Assembly: GCA_024220505.1 (NCBI GenBank)
Contig: JAKZZE010000014.1
Span: forward strand, 1,116,001-1,180,000
Direction: 5' to 3'
Source: Rhizopus arrhizus
Lineage: Eukaryota; Mucoromycota; Mucoromycetes; Mucorales; Rhizopodaceae
DNA: 64,000 bases
Part shown: one piece after another, positions 53,201-64,000 of the stretch
Layout of the letters: every line of letters begins with the position of its first letter
How positions within the stretch are numbered: the first letter of the stretch is position 1
The notes under the pieces: model-generated
The model's database searches: none
Seen by the model: only the letters and a program-made list of their open reading frames with translations
What the model was told of the DNA's origin: nothing
Made by a program: the position numbers and the translations under genes

Positions 53201-56200
53201 TGCGAACACGGCCATGGGATCGATTCATCCGAGTGACACAGAAGATTCGGTCTTGTCCAGAGCAGAGGAAACGGAGGATGATGATGAAGTGAGTCAAATG
53301 TCACTGGATGAGCCCGTAAAGAAGGTTCAGTCGGCTATCCATGAAGAAAGTGATATTTCGATGGGCGAGGCCTTGGATAACTTGCAGCTTCAGGAAGAAG
53401 CAGAGAAAAGTCAGAATTCGACCATCATTGTCGAACTCAGTTTGGGCGTGATTGCTGTTCAATATGTGAGTCCTATCTGGTTGGATGTTGTAGGGTAAAA
53501 GTTGACAGGAAAAGATGCAGTTCCTTTTTTTTTAATCTCTTGTGTATAGAACGGATCCTCAATCAGTGATAGGACACGGTATCACTGAATTAGTATCGGT
53601 CGAGGACAAGCAGGTGTTTAGTGCTGCCACTCAAGAGCTATTGGCTGATGATTCTCATACGGTAGAAGTACGCTTTAATGTTGTTACCTCGGACGGATCC
53701 CATATTGAAATGGAAGGCAAAGGTATGCTTATGTACAACAGAGTCACTAGCGAGCCAAGTCATACCATGTGGGTCATGAAACCCATCATACCCCGTCGCT
53801 GGTCTCTGGTGGAAGTAACGCCTCGTACGACAGAAAAACATCCTTGGCTAGTCAAAAGTCAGATGGATGATGCCCAACTGGAAGAGCAAAAGGCCAAGAT
53901 GAGAAACCGATCAAAGTCAGAGCCCTTTCTCTTCATGCCGAATGAAACTGAGCCAGGAAGCGATGAAAACGCGGAACAAGAGACGATATCGTTAGAGAAG
54001 CTCATGTCCTTGCCACCTGTTCTTTGTCGAGTGTGTGAACGATGGGTGGTGGCTGCTTTCTTTGAACAGCACTCTGAGCTGTGCGTCGAGATCCATCAAA
54101 GCGAGATGGACATCCATGCTTGCAATGATGGCATCATCGAATTCAAACACATGATGCATGAAAGAATAGAAAATACAGAGCATGAAATCCAAGAGCTAGA
54201 AAAGGGAAACTATACCGAACCCAACAAGGACGAGAAAGAGGCAGAGGATGACAACGATTCGATCTTTGGTGATTGTTTACCACTGGATGAAGCGGCTGAT
54301 CCGCTAGAGTTGAAGAAGGCCGAGTTGGATGTGTACAAGAACCTGCTGGAGATACTCGAGATAGCGCTTAGTATCTCTATGCCCGGATCCACCGAGGACG
54401 ATGCGGCAGAAGAAGGGGCCGAAAGGGATCGCAATCTGCAGTCGCCAAGATCAAAGGATAAAATGGTCCAGATTCTCTATTGGCGCCCACCTCCTACAGA
54501 CGATGCTGACTTGTCTCTCCTGATCAAAGACGTAGAGGACGCGGCAAGAAGCAAGATGGATGCGGTAAACCGTATGCGTGATCGATTGGAATATGACGGA
54601 CGGGCAAGGGCCGAGTTTCAAAAGAATACCCAACAAAAGCCCAATTGGACTGAGTTTGTCCCTCCCTCAGGCAATCATCCAGAGCAAGAAGACGAAATTG
54701 GAAAGAAGGTGACAAGGGCAAAGAAGCCCTGGGGAAAGAGAGGCTTCTTTGACCGCATCAAGTCATGGAGACGTCGACGATCCTCTGGTCTAGCCGGACG
54801 TCTCTCACATCGCCTAAAATCCCTTACGCCTGATACAGCCCACACACCGATCGTGGAAATGGAGACGATCGAAACCCCTCTTGGTTCACCTGCTCTTCAA
54901 CCTAAACGCCCAGCTGTCAACAAGGATTATCTTTCTTCAGGATCCAATACACCTGGCAGTAATCAGTCAGCGCCTGGTAAATCTCCTCTCTCTCCTCTAC
55001 AGGCTCCCGTTATTTCTCGACCTACGTTTCCAAGCATCAAAGATTTTGATATCATCAAGCCGATCAGCAAAGGCGCCTTTGGTTCTGTCTTCTTGGCAAA
55101 GAAGCGAACGACGGGTGATTATTATGCAATCAAGTTTTTAAAGAAATCAGACATGATTGCTAAAAATCAAGTGACAAATGTGAAGGCTGAGAGAATGATC
55201 TTGATGTCACAGACAGACAGTCCGTTTGTTACCAAGCTCTACTACACCTTTCAATCCAAAGACTATCTTTATCTTGTTTTAGAATATCTGAATGGAGGTG
55301 ACTGTTCAGCATTGATCAAGGTCATCGGTAGCTTACCTGAAGATTGGGCTCGTAATTATTTAGCAGAAGTGACACTAGGTTTGGAATACTTGCAGAGTAA
55401 AAGCATTATTCATCGGTAAGGAAAGTGGAAGAAGAGAAAGAGAAGGGTGACTAATGATACTTTACAGTGACTTAAAACCGGATAATTTACTGATTGATCA
55501 AAACGGACACTTGAAACTGACTGATTTTGGATTATCAAGAATTGGATTCTTGGATCGTCGCGTACGAGATGAACTGACAACGGCTACCTTTAGTGATAAT
55601 CAGCAGCCCACATCACCTGCACCCTCAAGATCAGGCACACCGCCTCAATCACCGGCCGATCAAATCACATCACCCACAGGCACAATCTATCGACATTCCT
55701 ACTTTAGTTTGCTGTTTGATCCAAAATCTGGCACAAGCACACCTTCTGGCGTCAATCCGGCCATCAACGAAAATGCTCTCATGAGTGGTGCCTCTAGCGA
55801 AACCCGTCATCACCGACGCCACTTGTCCAACGTGCTACCCGAGTCACTTAATTCGACCCATTCAAGAAATTCTAAAAAACCGTTTGAAAAAAGTAGCGGT
55901 CCAAGACAGGCGGTTGGTACGCCTGATTATTTAGCACCTGAAAGTATATTGGGTACAGGTCAAGATTCGATGGTGGATTGGGTAAGTTGGCTTTTGTGTG
56001 AGAATTCGTTTATTAACCTTCTTTCCAAAGTGGGCCCTTGGTGTTATTTGCTACGAGTTCTTGTTTGGTATTCCACCTTTTCACGCAGAGACACCTGATA
56101 AAGTATTTGAAAATATTTTATCATGTCGTATTGATTGGCATGAAGATGTAATTGAGATATCACCCGAAGCACGCGATTTTATGGAAAGATTGATGACACT

Positions 56201-57449
56201 TGATCCAACCAAACGACTTGGCTATCATGGAGCAGAAGAAGTAAAGAATCATCCATTCTTCAAGACCATCCACTGGGACACTCTCTTGACAGAATCTCCA
56301 TCTTTTGTCCCTCAACCTGCTGGCATGGAAGACACAGATTATTTTGATGCGCGTGGGGCAACGATGCAGATCATACCCAATGAGGTGATTGACCAACTTG
56401 ATGAATCAGCCAAAGCTCAGGTAGAGCTTGCAAAATCCATCATTCGAGAACAAAACCCTGAAAACTTGATGATATCCAACCGTCGTAAAGAAAGCCAACT
56501 GCATCCAAGAAAGGAGGAAGAGAGCTCTGAGAATAATGACTTTGGAACGTTCATGTATAAAAATCTGCCTGTGCTAGAAAAAGCAAACGAAGACATGATT
56601 CGCAAAATTAGAAATGACAGCATCTCGGTCGATTCGCCCAGTCCTCCAACCTCCAAGCGCAAATTCTCTGGATCCACCACTCCGCTCTCTGTCTCCCCCT
56701 CTGTGTCCTCTAAAACATGTACTGCACCACGCAGACCCGATCCACCCATCAAGACGAGCGATGCATCCAAATTTACACCCCCTCAACGGTCTCGATCGGC
56801 ATCGACGCCTTCTATTGACCATGCCAAGGCTTTGGGTGTATCTTCAAGTAATAGCTCACCAAGTCCACGTTCGGATAAGTTGCAGGTGCATCATCATCGT
56901 TATCACTCTCATGAAGACTCGGAGGCGTCTGCTCCAAAGATAGGAAAAGCACCAGAATCGTCTAGGATGAAATTGGAGCTGATACCAAAGCATCATCGAC
57001 CGCTGGCCTGTCTTGTGGCAGATGATAATCCGATCAGCTGTAAAATCATTGAAACCATTCTTCAAACACTTCACTGTCGCTGTGTGATTGTTAGAAATGG
57101 AGCTCAGGCAATTCGATCTGCGATGAGTAATGTTCAATATGACATTATCTTTTTGGACATTCGTATGCCGATCAGTAAGTTTTCTAGAAAAAAAGAAAAA
57201 CCTTTGCTAACCACTGCTTTTTTTTTATTAGTCGACGGTGAAACAGCAGCAAGGATGATAAAGTCAACAAATAACAAGAATAGAGATACCCCGATTATTG
57301 CAGTAACAGCTTATGAACGTACCGTTCAATTAGCAGGTGCTTTTGATGATATTCTGAGCAAACCAGTGACAAAAGACATTATATCACAAAAATTGAAACA
57401 ATTTTGTGAAGCAGGTGAACCAGTTCTTCCCTTGAAACCAGCCATGTAA
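50257..57449 (+). CDS. RIM15: RIM15/cek1-type protein kinase with PAS, zinc motif and receiver domain (about 2308 aa)
   Basis: The RIM15 group integrates nutrient signals (TORC1, PKA) and drives quiescence through endosulfine and PP2A. Exons: 50257-51199, 51253-53494, 53550-55415, 55468-55981, 56031-57174, 57232-57449, in frame. Order by residue: long Ser/Pro-rich N-terminus; PAS-like region about 1040-1145 (GVIAVQYVSPIWLDVVG, HGITELVSVEDKQVF) split by intron 2; Cys/His motif near 1218 (LCRVCERWVV...EQHSELC); AGC kinase about 1559-1935 (SKGAFGSVF, AIKFLKK, HRDLKPDN, TDFGLSR, GTPDYLAPE) with an insert of about 125 residues between DFG and APE; and a C-terminal response-regulator receiver about 2180-2295 (VADDNPIS, IIFLDIRMP with the phospho-Asp, LSKPV with Lys). 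These parts in this order are diagnostic. The protein is longer than yeast Rim15 (1770). Confidence 0.96.
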
Positions 57450-57904
57450 ATAAAAAAAAGTAAATGTTTCAAAGGCTTCCTTCAATCTCCCTCTCTTTTT
57501 GCATCCACTCATTTTTACTATTTTTCTGATAATTCAATTGGCTTACTTTGAATTAACTTTGGCAAAAAAAAAACTTGTATTTAAAGTTCTTTTGTGCTGT
57601 TGTTTTCTCAGCTCATGAATCATTGGCCATTTTTGCTGTTATACAAAGTGTAGGATTCAATAGACCAGGTATCTTGGATGATGAAACTTGCTTTATAGAT
57701 TTGTCCTCTTTCTACAATAAAAATGCTCTAGTAATGATAATCATTCTGCTCCGGTCGCATCCCTGCTAAATTTTCACTTCAATCGGTAACCAACTCAAAG
57801 TGATGCTGCAAAAGGCTCTCTAAAGAATTTTGGCGGAGACTTAATTCCCTTGTATTGGCTTATTGACAAAAAATGTGAAAGACCCCTTTTTTCTTTTCTC
57901 TTTA
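57450..57904. promoter_or_regulatory. Short intergenic region, LCB1 promoter
   Basis: RIM15 3' end (AATAAAAAAAAG near 57450) and the LCB1 upstream region. A small frame at 57575-57769 lacks any recognisable feature. Confidence 0.4.
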
Positions 57905-59705
57905 ATGACGAATGAACAAGTATTTCAAGATCCGGCATTGTTCATCAATTCCACCATCAATTCAATTTATGAGCTCATCATTACCATCCCTGGCTCTCAC
58001 TTGGCTATTTCATACTTGAAAAACGCCTATCAGAATGATCCTTTTCGTGTTGTTCTCGAACTTTTCCTTGTATTTTTTGCCATGAAGTACATGTTTTCAA
58101 GAAAGTATAAACCCAATGATAACAATGTGGTGCTGACAGACAAGGTACATTAACCACAGAAAACAACTCTTGCTCATTTTATGTAATTAGGAAATTGATG
58201 AACTTGTTGAAGAATGGCAACCTGAGCCATTAGCGCCCAAGCTTTCTTCTTATGACCGTTTCAACCTTGAAAAAATCCCTGTTCTTACTGGACCTCAGTC
58301 TGCCAAAGCCAAGATTGCTGGGCATGCGAAGCCATTGATGAACTTGGCGACTTCCAACTTTTTAAACCTTACCGCCTCTGAACAGATTCGTACCAAGGCA
58401 GTTGATACTTTAAGAAATTACGGTGTGGGCTCTTGTGGTCCACCAGGATTTTATGGTACGATTGATGTTCATATGGATTTGGAACGTGATATTTCTCGTT
58501 TTCTTGGTACGGATGATGCTATTATTTATGCTCAAGGATTTTCGACCATCTCTTCTGTCATTCCTGCCTTTGCTAAACGAGGTGATTACTTAGTAGTGTA
58601 AGTACAGTGAGAAAGAAGTGAATAGGAGATGTTGATGATTGTACACTAGTGATGATGGAGTTAGCTTTGCGGTTCAAAAAGGTGTTCAGATTTCTCGTTC
58701 TATTGTTCGCTTTTATAAACATAATGACATGGAAGATTTAGAAAAAGTATTAAATGAAATTCAAGCTGAGCACATCAAGGTAACCATTGGAATAATCATC
58801 CATAAGCTTCTTTTTTTATTAATTTTTTTATAGCACAAGAAACGTTTAACTCGTCGATTTATTGTAACAGAAGGTCTCTTTGCCAATTTTGGTGACATTG
58901 CTCCTTTAGATAAGTTGGTAATTGAAACATGTGGTATTCTCTGTTTCTTTGACTAATTCTCTCTTCAAAGGTTGAGCTCAAAAAGAAGTTTAAATATCGC
59001 TTAATATTAGATGAATCGCAATCTATTGGTGTCATTGGTAACCGTGGCGCTGGTTTAACTGATTTATACAACATTGATGTAAACTTTTCTCTATTTATTT
59101 GGTCATGTTTTACTTACATGTATCTGTAGGCCAAAGAAGTTGACATGATTGTTGGTTCCTTAGCCAATGCACTTTGTGGTTCAGGTGGTTTCTGTGCTGG
59201 CAGTGTTGAGGTTGTCGACCATCAACGTCTCTCTGGAAGTGCTTATTGTTTTTCTGCTTCCATGCCAGCCATGCTTGCTGTCTCTGCCTCCGAGGCTTTT
59301 CGAATCATTAGCCAACAGCCTTCTCTCCTCAAGGAATTGGCTGAGCGTATTTCTACTTTTCGTCAAGTCTTGTTACACAAATCACTGGAACCCTATATTT
59401 ACTTGGAATCATCCGATCCTCATTCCCCTTCTCCCTTTTTCCACATTCGTATCAAAGAAACCTTTTTCCATCATGAAGTGAGTCGTGAAACAGAAGAGCG
59501 TTTATTACAAGATGTAGTAGATGAATGCGCATCACAAGGTGTTTTGGTTACACGCGCTAAATACGTGTATGAACAGGAATTGAATTGTCCTAAACCAAGT
59601 ATCAAGATTCAAGCCACCATTGGCCTTTCTAAAAAGGAAAATGATAAGGCGGCTCATGTTGTGAAGGCTGCGATTGTAAAGATTTTTAGTAAAACCAAGA
59701 AATAA
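57905..59705 (+). CDS. LCB1: Serine palmitoyltransferase subunit LCB1 (514 aa)
   Basis: LCB1 pairs with LCB2 in the ER to condense serine with palmitoyl-CoA, the first step of sphingolipid synthesis. Exons: 57905-58144, 58191-58597, 58650-58779, 58834-58917, 58971-59078, 59130-59705, in frame. The N-terminal membrane helix ([16 protein letters not shown]) is followed by the alpha-oxoamine synthase fold: [19 protein letters not shown], with the Cys whose mutation in human SPTLC1 causes neuropathy; [13 protein letters not shown]; and [16 protein letters not shown]. In the last block the PLP-binding Lys found in LCB2 is absent, as expected for LCB1. ATG 57905 is chosen because the earlier in-frame ATG at 57863 adds an unrelated Phe-rich stretch. 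Confidence 0.96.
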
Positions 59706-59726
59706 TTATGTAATAATAAATGTCAT

Positions 59727-62700
59727 TTATTTAAATAATGCATTTGCTTCCTTTTCTAAAAGAGTACGTGTTTCTTGGTCCAAGCCTTTCGACCAACCTG
59801 TGGTAGGGGATGAAAGCCACGTTTGCCAGTTTGATTCTCGTTTCTTTTCTGGTGGATGAGGGCGAGCAAACAGATCTTCTGAGCCAACAATATAATACAT
59901 GTGGTAACTGCTTTTATCAATTTTGTATTGAAGGTTTGAGCGCACAAATAGTTTATGTAAATGTTCATTTTGTGGTTTCAGATTACTGTACACATCATTA
60001 GAACACACAAGGATATGGATTTATTTTACTTACCGGTTTAAAAAGGAAGGTTTCAATTGAGATAGATCAATCTTATCTGTTGTATTTACCCAATCCATGT
60101 AACTCGCAACATAATCCTCATATCTGTCTTCTGCTGTTGGCTCCACTGTATGATTATCTTTACCAATAAATTGTATTGTCATGTATTTTGATTGATTGTC
60201 CTATCATAAATCATGTCTTAGTGCACCACATGCAAACATACAAACAGTGTAAAACCTACAAAGCTGATTTTGTACAGATTATCCGATGGGCCAACGATTT
60301 CTTCAGCTTTCAAACAAGAGACAGCCAATGTTCTAGGTGACATAGATTCCAGTTCTTTGTCACATTTAAATAGTCGGATCAGTTCAATCGATTTAGGGTC
60401 AGTGATGATAGTTTGGGTCTATACAACCTGTTGAATATCTTTCCTTTATGTGCATATCTCGTTACCTGTTTAACCATTGTATGAACAAGTTTATCGATAG
60501 TAAACAAAAGATATGCTTCAGTTACGAAAATATAACGTGTATATTCTTCAAAGTGTGCCTGATCAATTTCACCATCAAAAAACCTGTCAATTAAATCAAG
60601 TATGGCTTCATAGTATCCTTTAGATAAATCCACATCTAATGGAATTGGTAAGTGACAGCATCAACTGGTTTACAGCTCAACAAACCATCAAACCGAGTAC
60701 TATAGAGGCCAAGGTTAGTCGCCGTACGATTGGTACGTTTACCACTGCGAGGATCTTTTGTCATTTTGTCATTTATCGCCTTTAGCTTTTCCAATCTTTC
60801 ATAAAGCATCTATACACTTATATTCAGTATACCAATTGAGGTGAGTATTCAGCAGTGTTTACCTGATAAAGTCTAAAGAAACAATAAAATGATGTGTTAC
60901 AAAAGAAACTAAACTTGTTCTGCTTCTTGATGGGGGCACTGACAGCTGCAGCTGCAGCCAATAGACTGTTTTCATCTTGCTCTGCCTGTTCATTTACTTC
61001 ATGACCCTTATTTGTCAAGATATCGCGCAGTAATTCCATAATATGATCATTTTCACGCTTGCTATTTTTACTGATCATCCTTTTGGGTGTTTCTGATCCT
61101 TCCTCTTCCGTATGAGTAAAGTGATTGTCCTCTTCATCCTCTTCTTCATGCTTGTACTGCATTGAGTGACTATCATCATCTGAAACGACATGAAAGCAAA
61201 GAGGTATGAATGTCTGAATGAAAAAACGCACTCTTTCACGGTCGCTATTGGAATAACCCGTCTGTCGATCGATGAACGAATAGATTACACGAGTGACGTC
61301 CTTAAAGACGTCTTGATCTGCTAAATCGTATTTAAATTGATAGCCTTGCACCTTCTTCTTTTTTTGCTGCTGTAGCATATGCTCAATCTCACTCACGAGC
61401 GCCTTGGGTGCCATCGCTTTCCTGTCATTGCTCTTGAATGTGATACCTTGGTAATCCAATGCACGATAAAAGTTTTTAGCATCTAATTCTCGCCATATCT
61501 TATTCCACTCGCGCTATTGAAATGATGAGTTTCTACAAAACTAAATTTTGAGTGTGAGCTACCTGCGCCCGTTTCCATTCTTCATCTTTTTGCTTTAATC
61601 GTCGCAAGACAACAGGTATCACATAGGCAGGACTTGAATACAGCAAATCTATGATTTCCATGCCTCTTTCTTTATCGTAAATTTTCTTGATAATTCGCTC
61701 ATAGATCGTGACTGATTCACCGCCCAGTCCAGGCTTTAGTCTAAAATTTTCCTTTTCTTCAGGCGTCATTTGCTCAATACTTTGAGTAATGGGCTCCATC
61801 AGGGAGATGACATTCAGATTGGCATCAATAATCATATTGTACTCGTATCGTTCTTCCTCGCAACGATGCATCGCCTCTTCATATTGGCTCTTTCTTGAAG
61901 CAACAAATCCGTCTTCTTCACTGGCCCAAATGGGATGAGACACATATTCATCGTTCAATACTTCCCAACATAATTGATCTCTACCAGAACATGGCTGATT
62001 TTGCCACTATAATACAGTTGAGTTGTCTTTTTTTATATACATAAGAATGACTTACATCTTTGGGAACGACGCGATAACTAGGGCTTTCATGTGGATTACC
62101 TGTTGTTTGGCATGTGTTCAAATCCGGCTTAGGTATGGTATGAGTGGGTCTCTCGATATCGCGTTCTTTAGATTCATACCCAATCATACTCTTGAACCAG
62201 TCCATCAACTCGCTATTATTGCCAATAAAGATCGACACTTGATCGATCAAGGTGTTCATGTCCACGATATGTTGCGTATACAAGTTGAGTGTTTTGAGAA
62301 ACTCTTCATAAGAGGGCTTGTTACCAATATGTTTACGGATACGTTCAAATAGTTCAACCTCTTCTATCGATACAGAAGGTTTGGATAAATCAAAATTGTT
62401 GGTGAAATTGAATGAGTCCTCTGATTTATATTTTGTTCGTTTCTAGACATCAATGATTAATATCCGATTTGTGTGTTCCGCAAGCTTACATAGTGGGCCC
62501 TTTTCTTTTTAATGGATGGATTGGCAGCTCGTTTTAATCCACTTGTATGCGAGGTAGAATCATACAAGGGTTGTCCAGTAATGTCTGGTAAGAATTGTTT
62601 AAATTCTTCTAATAAATCAGGTTCGCCTTGAAATAAATATTGCACATGCGCATAAACCTAGTAGACATATTAGTTTTATTTATAGAGTTGTATTCATCTT

Positions 62701-63852
62701 GTTTACTTCTTGGATAGGTTTGTTGTCTTTTTGATACGTTTGAAGTATTTCAAGAAATTGCTTATATACATCAGGGTCATGGGCATATCGATTCTATTCA
62801 ACAGTTTAGAATTCAACAGTGTGATACATGCACTCTACACGTACCTTGATTCTGTTTACATAATTAATAGCATGGTTAAATTCTAAGGGTGATTCATCAT
62901 CCTCATCATGATGGCCAGCTAAAGGACTGTGGCTTGTCGGAATAGGTGGATAAGACGGATGGTGATGTGGGCGATAGCTTGGTATCTGCGATGGATGTGG
63001 TGGAGGAGGGGGTGGTGGCGGTGGATGAATATAAGGAAAATACGGTACATGATCTGATCTCCTTCCTGTAGTTGTTGTAACTCCGCTCGGTGTTGTGACT
63101 GTGATAAGATCAGGTTCACGAGCAGAGCACTCTATACGATAACCTGGTGGTAAGAATGTATTGAATCCAGAAATGAGCGTTGGATGCCCTTTAAATAAAG
63201 TAGAAACTCGGTCAATCACACCTGGAGTATCAATTCTATTATACTAGTTATATATAATGCGTTATCGTAGGTGTGTGCTATTTACGCTTGGCTTTTGAAA
63301 TCTTTCATGATATCCAAAAACTGATTATAAACATCAGGTTTATCAGAGAATCTTATTTTGACTTGATCAAGATAAGTCAGCGCATCCCTCACATTCAATG
63401 GTCTATATCCATTCTGTGAAGACTCTGCTGCTGGCTGTGGCTGTGATGCTGAGGGTGGAGGCGCGTGGGGAACATTAGGTCGATGCTCTGTAAAAGGTGG
63501 TGTACGTGAGGGAAGGATAGGGGGTGGCGGCGGTGAAGGTGGTGGTAAAACAGCAGGTTCCGTTGGAAATGAAGTAGGTGGAGGTAAATTTGCATGCTGT
63601 ACAAAGTTAGAAGGCGATGCACTATTGCGTGGTGGTGAAAGTATCGAAGGCAATTCGGTTATTCTGGGTGGTAAAGGTCCAGCATTGTTAGATTGTAGAT
63701 TAGGCGGTGGTAAATGATGACTATATGGAGATAGTGATTGAGAAGTGCTTGTGGGCGAGCTATTCAATATGAGTTTATTATAGCTTGCTTTATTTTTCTT
63801 TCTTTTTCTACCGTATTATTGGAGGAGGAGGAGGTTGATTAGGTGAAGACAT
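59727..63852 (-). CDS. SIN3: Transcriptional corepressor SIN3 (about 1173 aa, 13 exons)
   Basis: Scaffold of the SIN3/RPD3 histone deacetylase complex. Exons on the minus strand: 63852-63812, 63759-63286, 63235-62845, 62793-62707, 62657-62490, 62442-62056, 62006-61563, 61513-60863, 60809-60686, 60635-60466, 60418-60260, 60200-60034, 59985-59727, in frame. A Pro-rich head precedes PAH1 ([18 protein letters not shown], then [17 protein letters not shown]), and PAH2 ([38 protein letters not shown]) follows. A third PAH-like region covers [19 protein letters not shown]. The HDAC-interaction domain ([38 protein letters not shown]) and the C-terminal SIN3 region ([20 protein letters not shown]) come next. 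It is shorter than yeast Sin3 (1536). The stop lies 21 bp from the LCB1 stop, tail-to-tail. Confidence 0.95.
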
Positions 63853-64000
63853 GTGTTGGTAGGAAAAAGAGAGGGAAACGTTTGTTGGTAAAAGACCGCG
63901 GGGTGTGTGGAGAGGGGAGTTTAATTAAAAGTTCCTTCTTTTCCTAACTGTGAAATGTGAAGTTTGAATTAACACCAAGCCACACTTCCAATCCTCTAAT
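63853..64000. promoter_or_regulatory. SIN3 upstream region
   Basis: Only 148 bp of the 5' flank is present. On the minus strand it includes pyrimidine-rich DNA directly before the ATG. No other gene is visible to the window end. Confidence 0.4.

Noticed and set aside
60005..60030. ATATCCTTG in a SIN3 intron, a U12 donor look-alike
   Set aside because: It lies inside a normal GT-AG intron with a good GTAAGT donor, and phase is satisfied without it.

Overview
The window comes from an AT-rich nuclear genome of an early-diverging fungus, most likely Mucoromycota (a Mucorales-like mould). Evidence: many short GT-AG introns (about 45-110 bp) with strong GTAAGT-like donors, tightly packed genes for conserved eukaryotic proteins, Ty3/gypsy chromoviruses, Tc1/mariner elements and a LINE, and one candidate minor-spliceosome (AT-AC) intron, a class retained in only a few fungal lineages. 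No bacterial, organellar or viral genes, rRNA, tRNA or CRISPR arrays were seen.

Bases 1-24,700 are a nested graveyard of transposons. The host sequence is itself a LINE, whose pieces lie at 706-1415, 4237-4260, 18098-18739, 19730-20776 and 24439-24665. Into it went a solo LTR (X, 1416-4231; it carries an intact Tc1 element D and a solo LTR Y1), a minus-strand chromovirus (gypsy-2, 4261-9979; it carries solo LTR Y2 and Tc1-A, which carries Tc1-B1), Tc1-C (9982-18095; it carries a complete chromovirus, gypsy-1, with LTRs that look identical), and LTR Y3 followed by Tc1-E (21102-24436; it carries Tc1-B2, an inverted copy of B1). Target-site duplications (TA for Tc1, 5 bp for LTR elements) fix the boundaries and the order. 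Three Tc1 elements (A, C, E) have flanks that do not rejoin; target sequence is missing exactly at the element ends.

Bases 25,000-64,000 are a compact, gene-dense region. In order: a SUS1/ENY2-like SAGA/TREX-2 subunit (+), the N-terminal acetyltransferase NAA10/ARD1 (-), an importin-13-like karyopherin (+), a Ser/Lys-rich protein of unknown function (+), a 2.4-kb gene-poor gap with a U2 snRNA-like fragment and a DDE transposase relic, an F-box/LRR-like protein (+), a small secreted Cys protein (-), a TMEM198-like membrane protein (-), the RING E3 ligase RAD18 (-), a DUF1206 membrane protein (-), RanBP1/YRB1 (+), an Inn1/Fic1-like C2-domain protein (+), carnitine acetyltransferase (+), enoyl-CoA reductase TSC13 (-), the giant kinase RIM15 with a receiver domain (+), serine palmitoyltransferase subunit LCB1 (+) and the corepressor SIN3 (-). 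Exon chains were built by eye from GT-AG signals, reading phase and conserved protein blocks; every multi-exon model given closes in frame.

There is no obvious single pathway. TSC13 and LCB1 both feed ceramide/sphingolipid synthesis; SUS1-like, NAA10, SIN3, RAD18 and RanBP1 are nuclear or housekeeping functions. The most notable observations are the AT-AC (U12-type) intron near the 3' end of RAD18, the nested transposon mosaic with its repeated one-sided deletions, the twin Tc1-B copies that share one nonsense codon, and the 11-bp tail-to-tail coding overlap of CRAT and TSC13.
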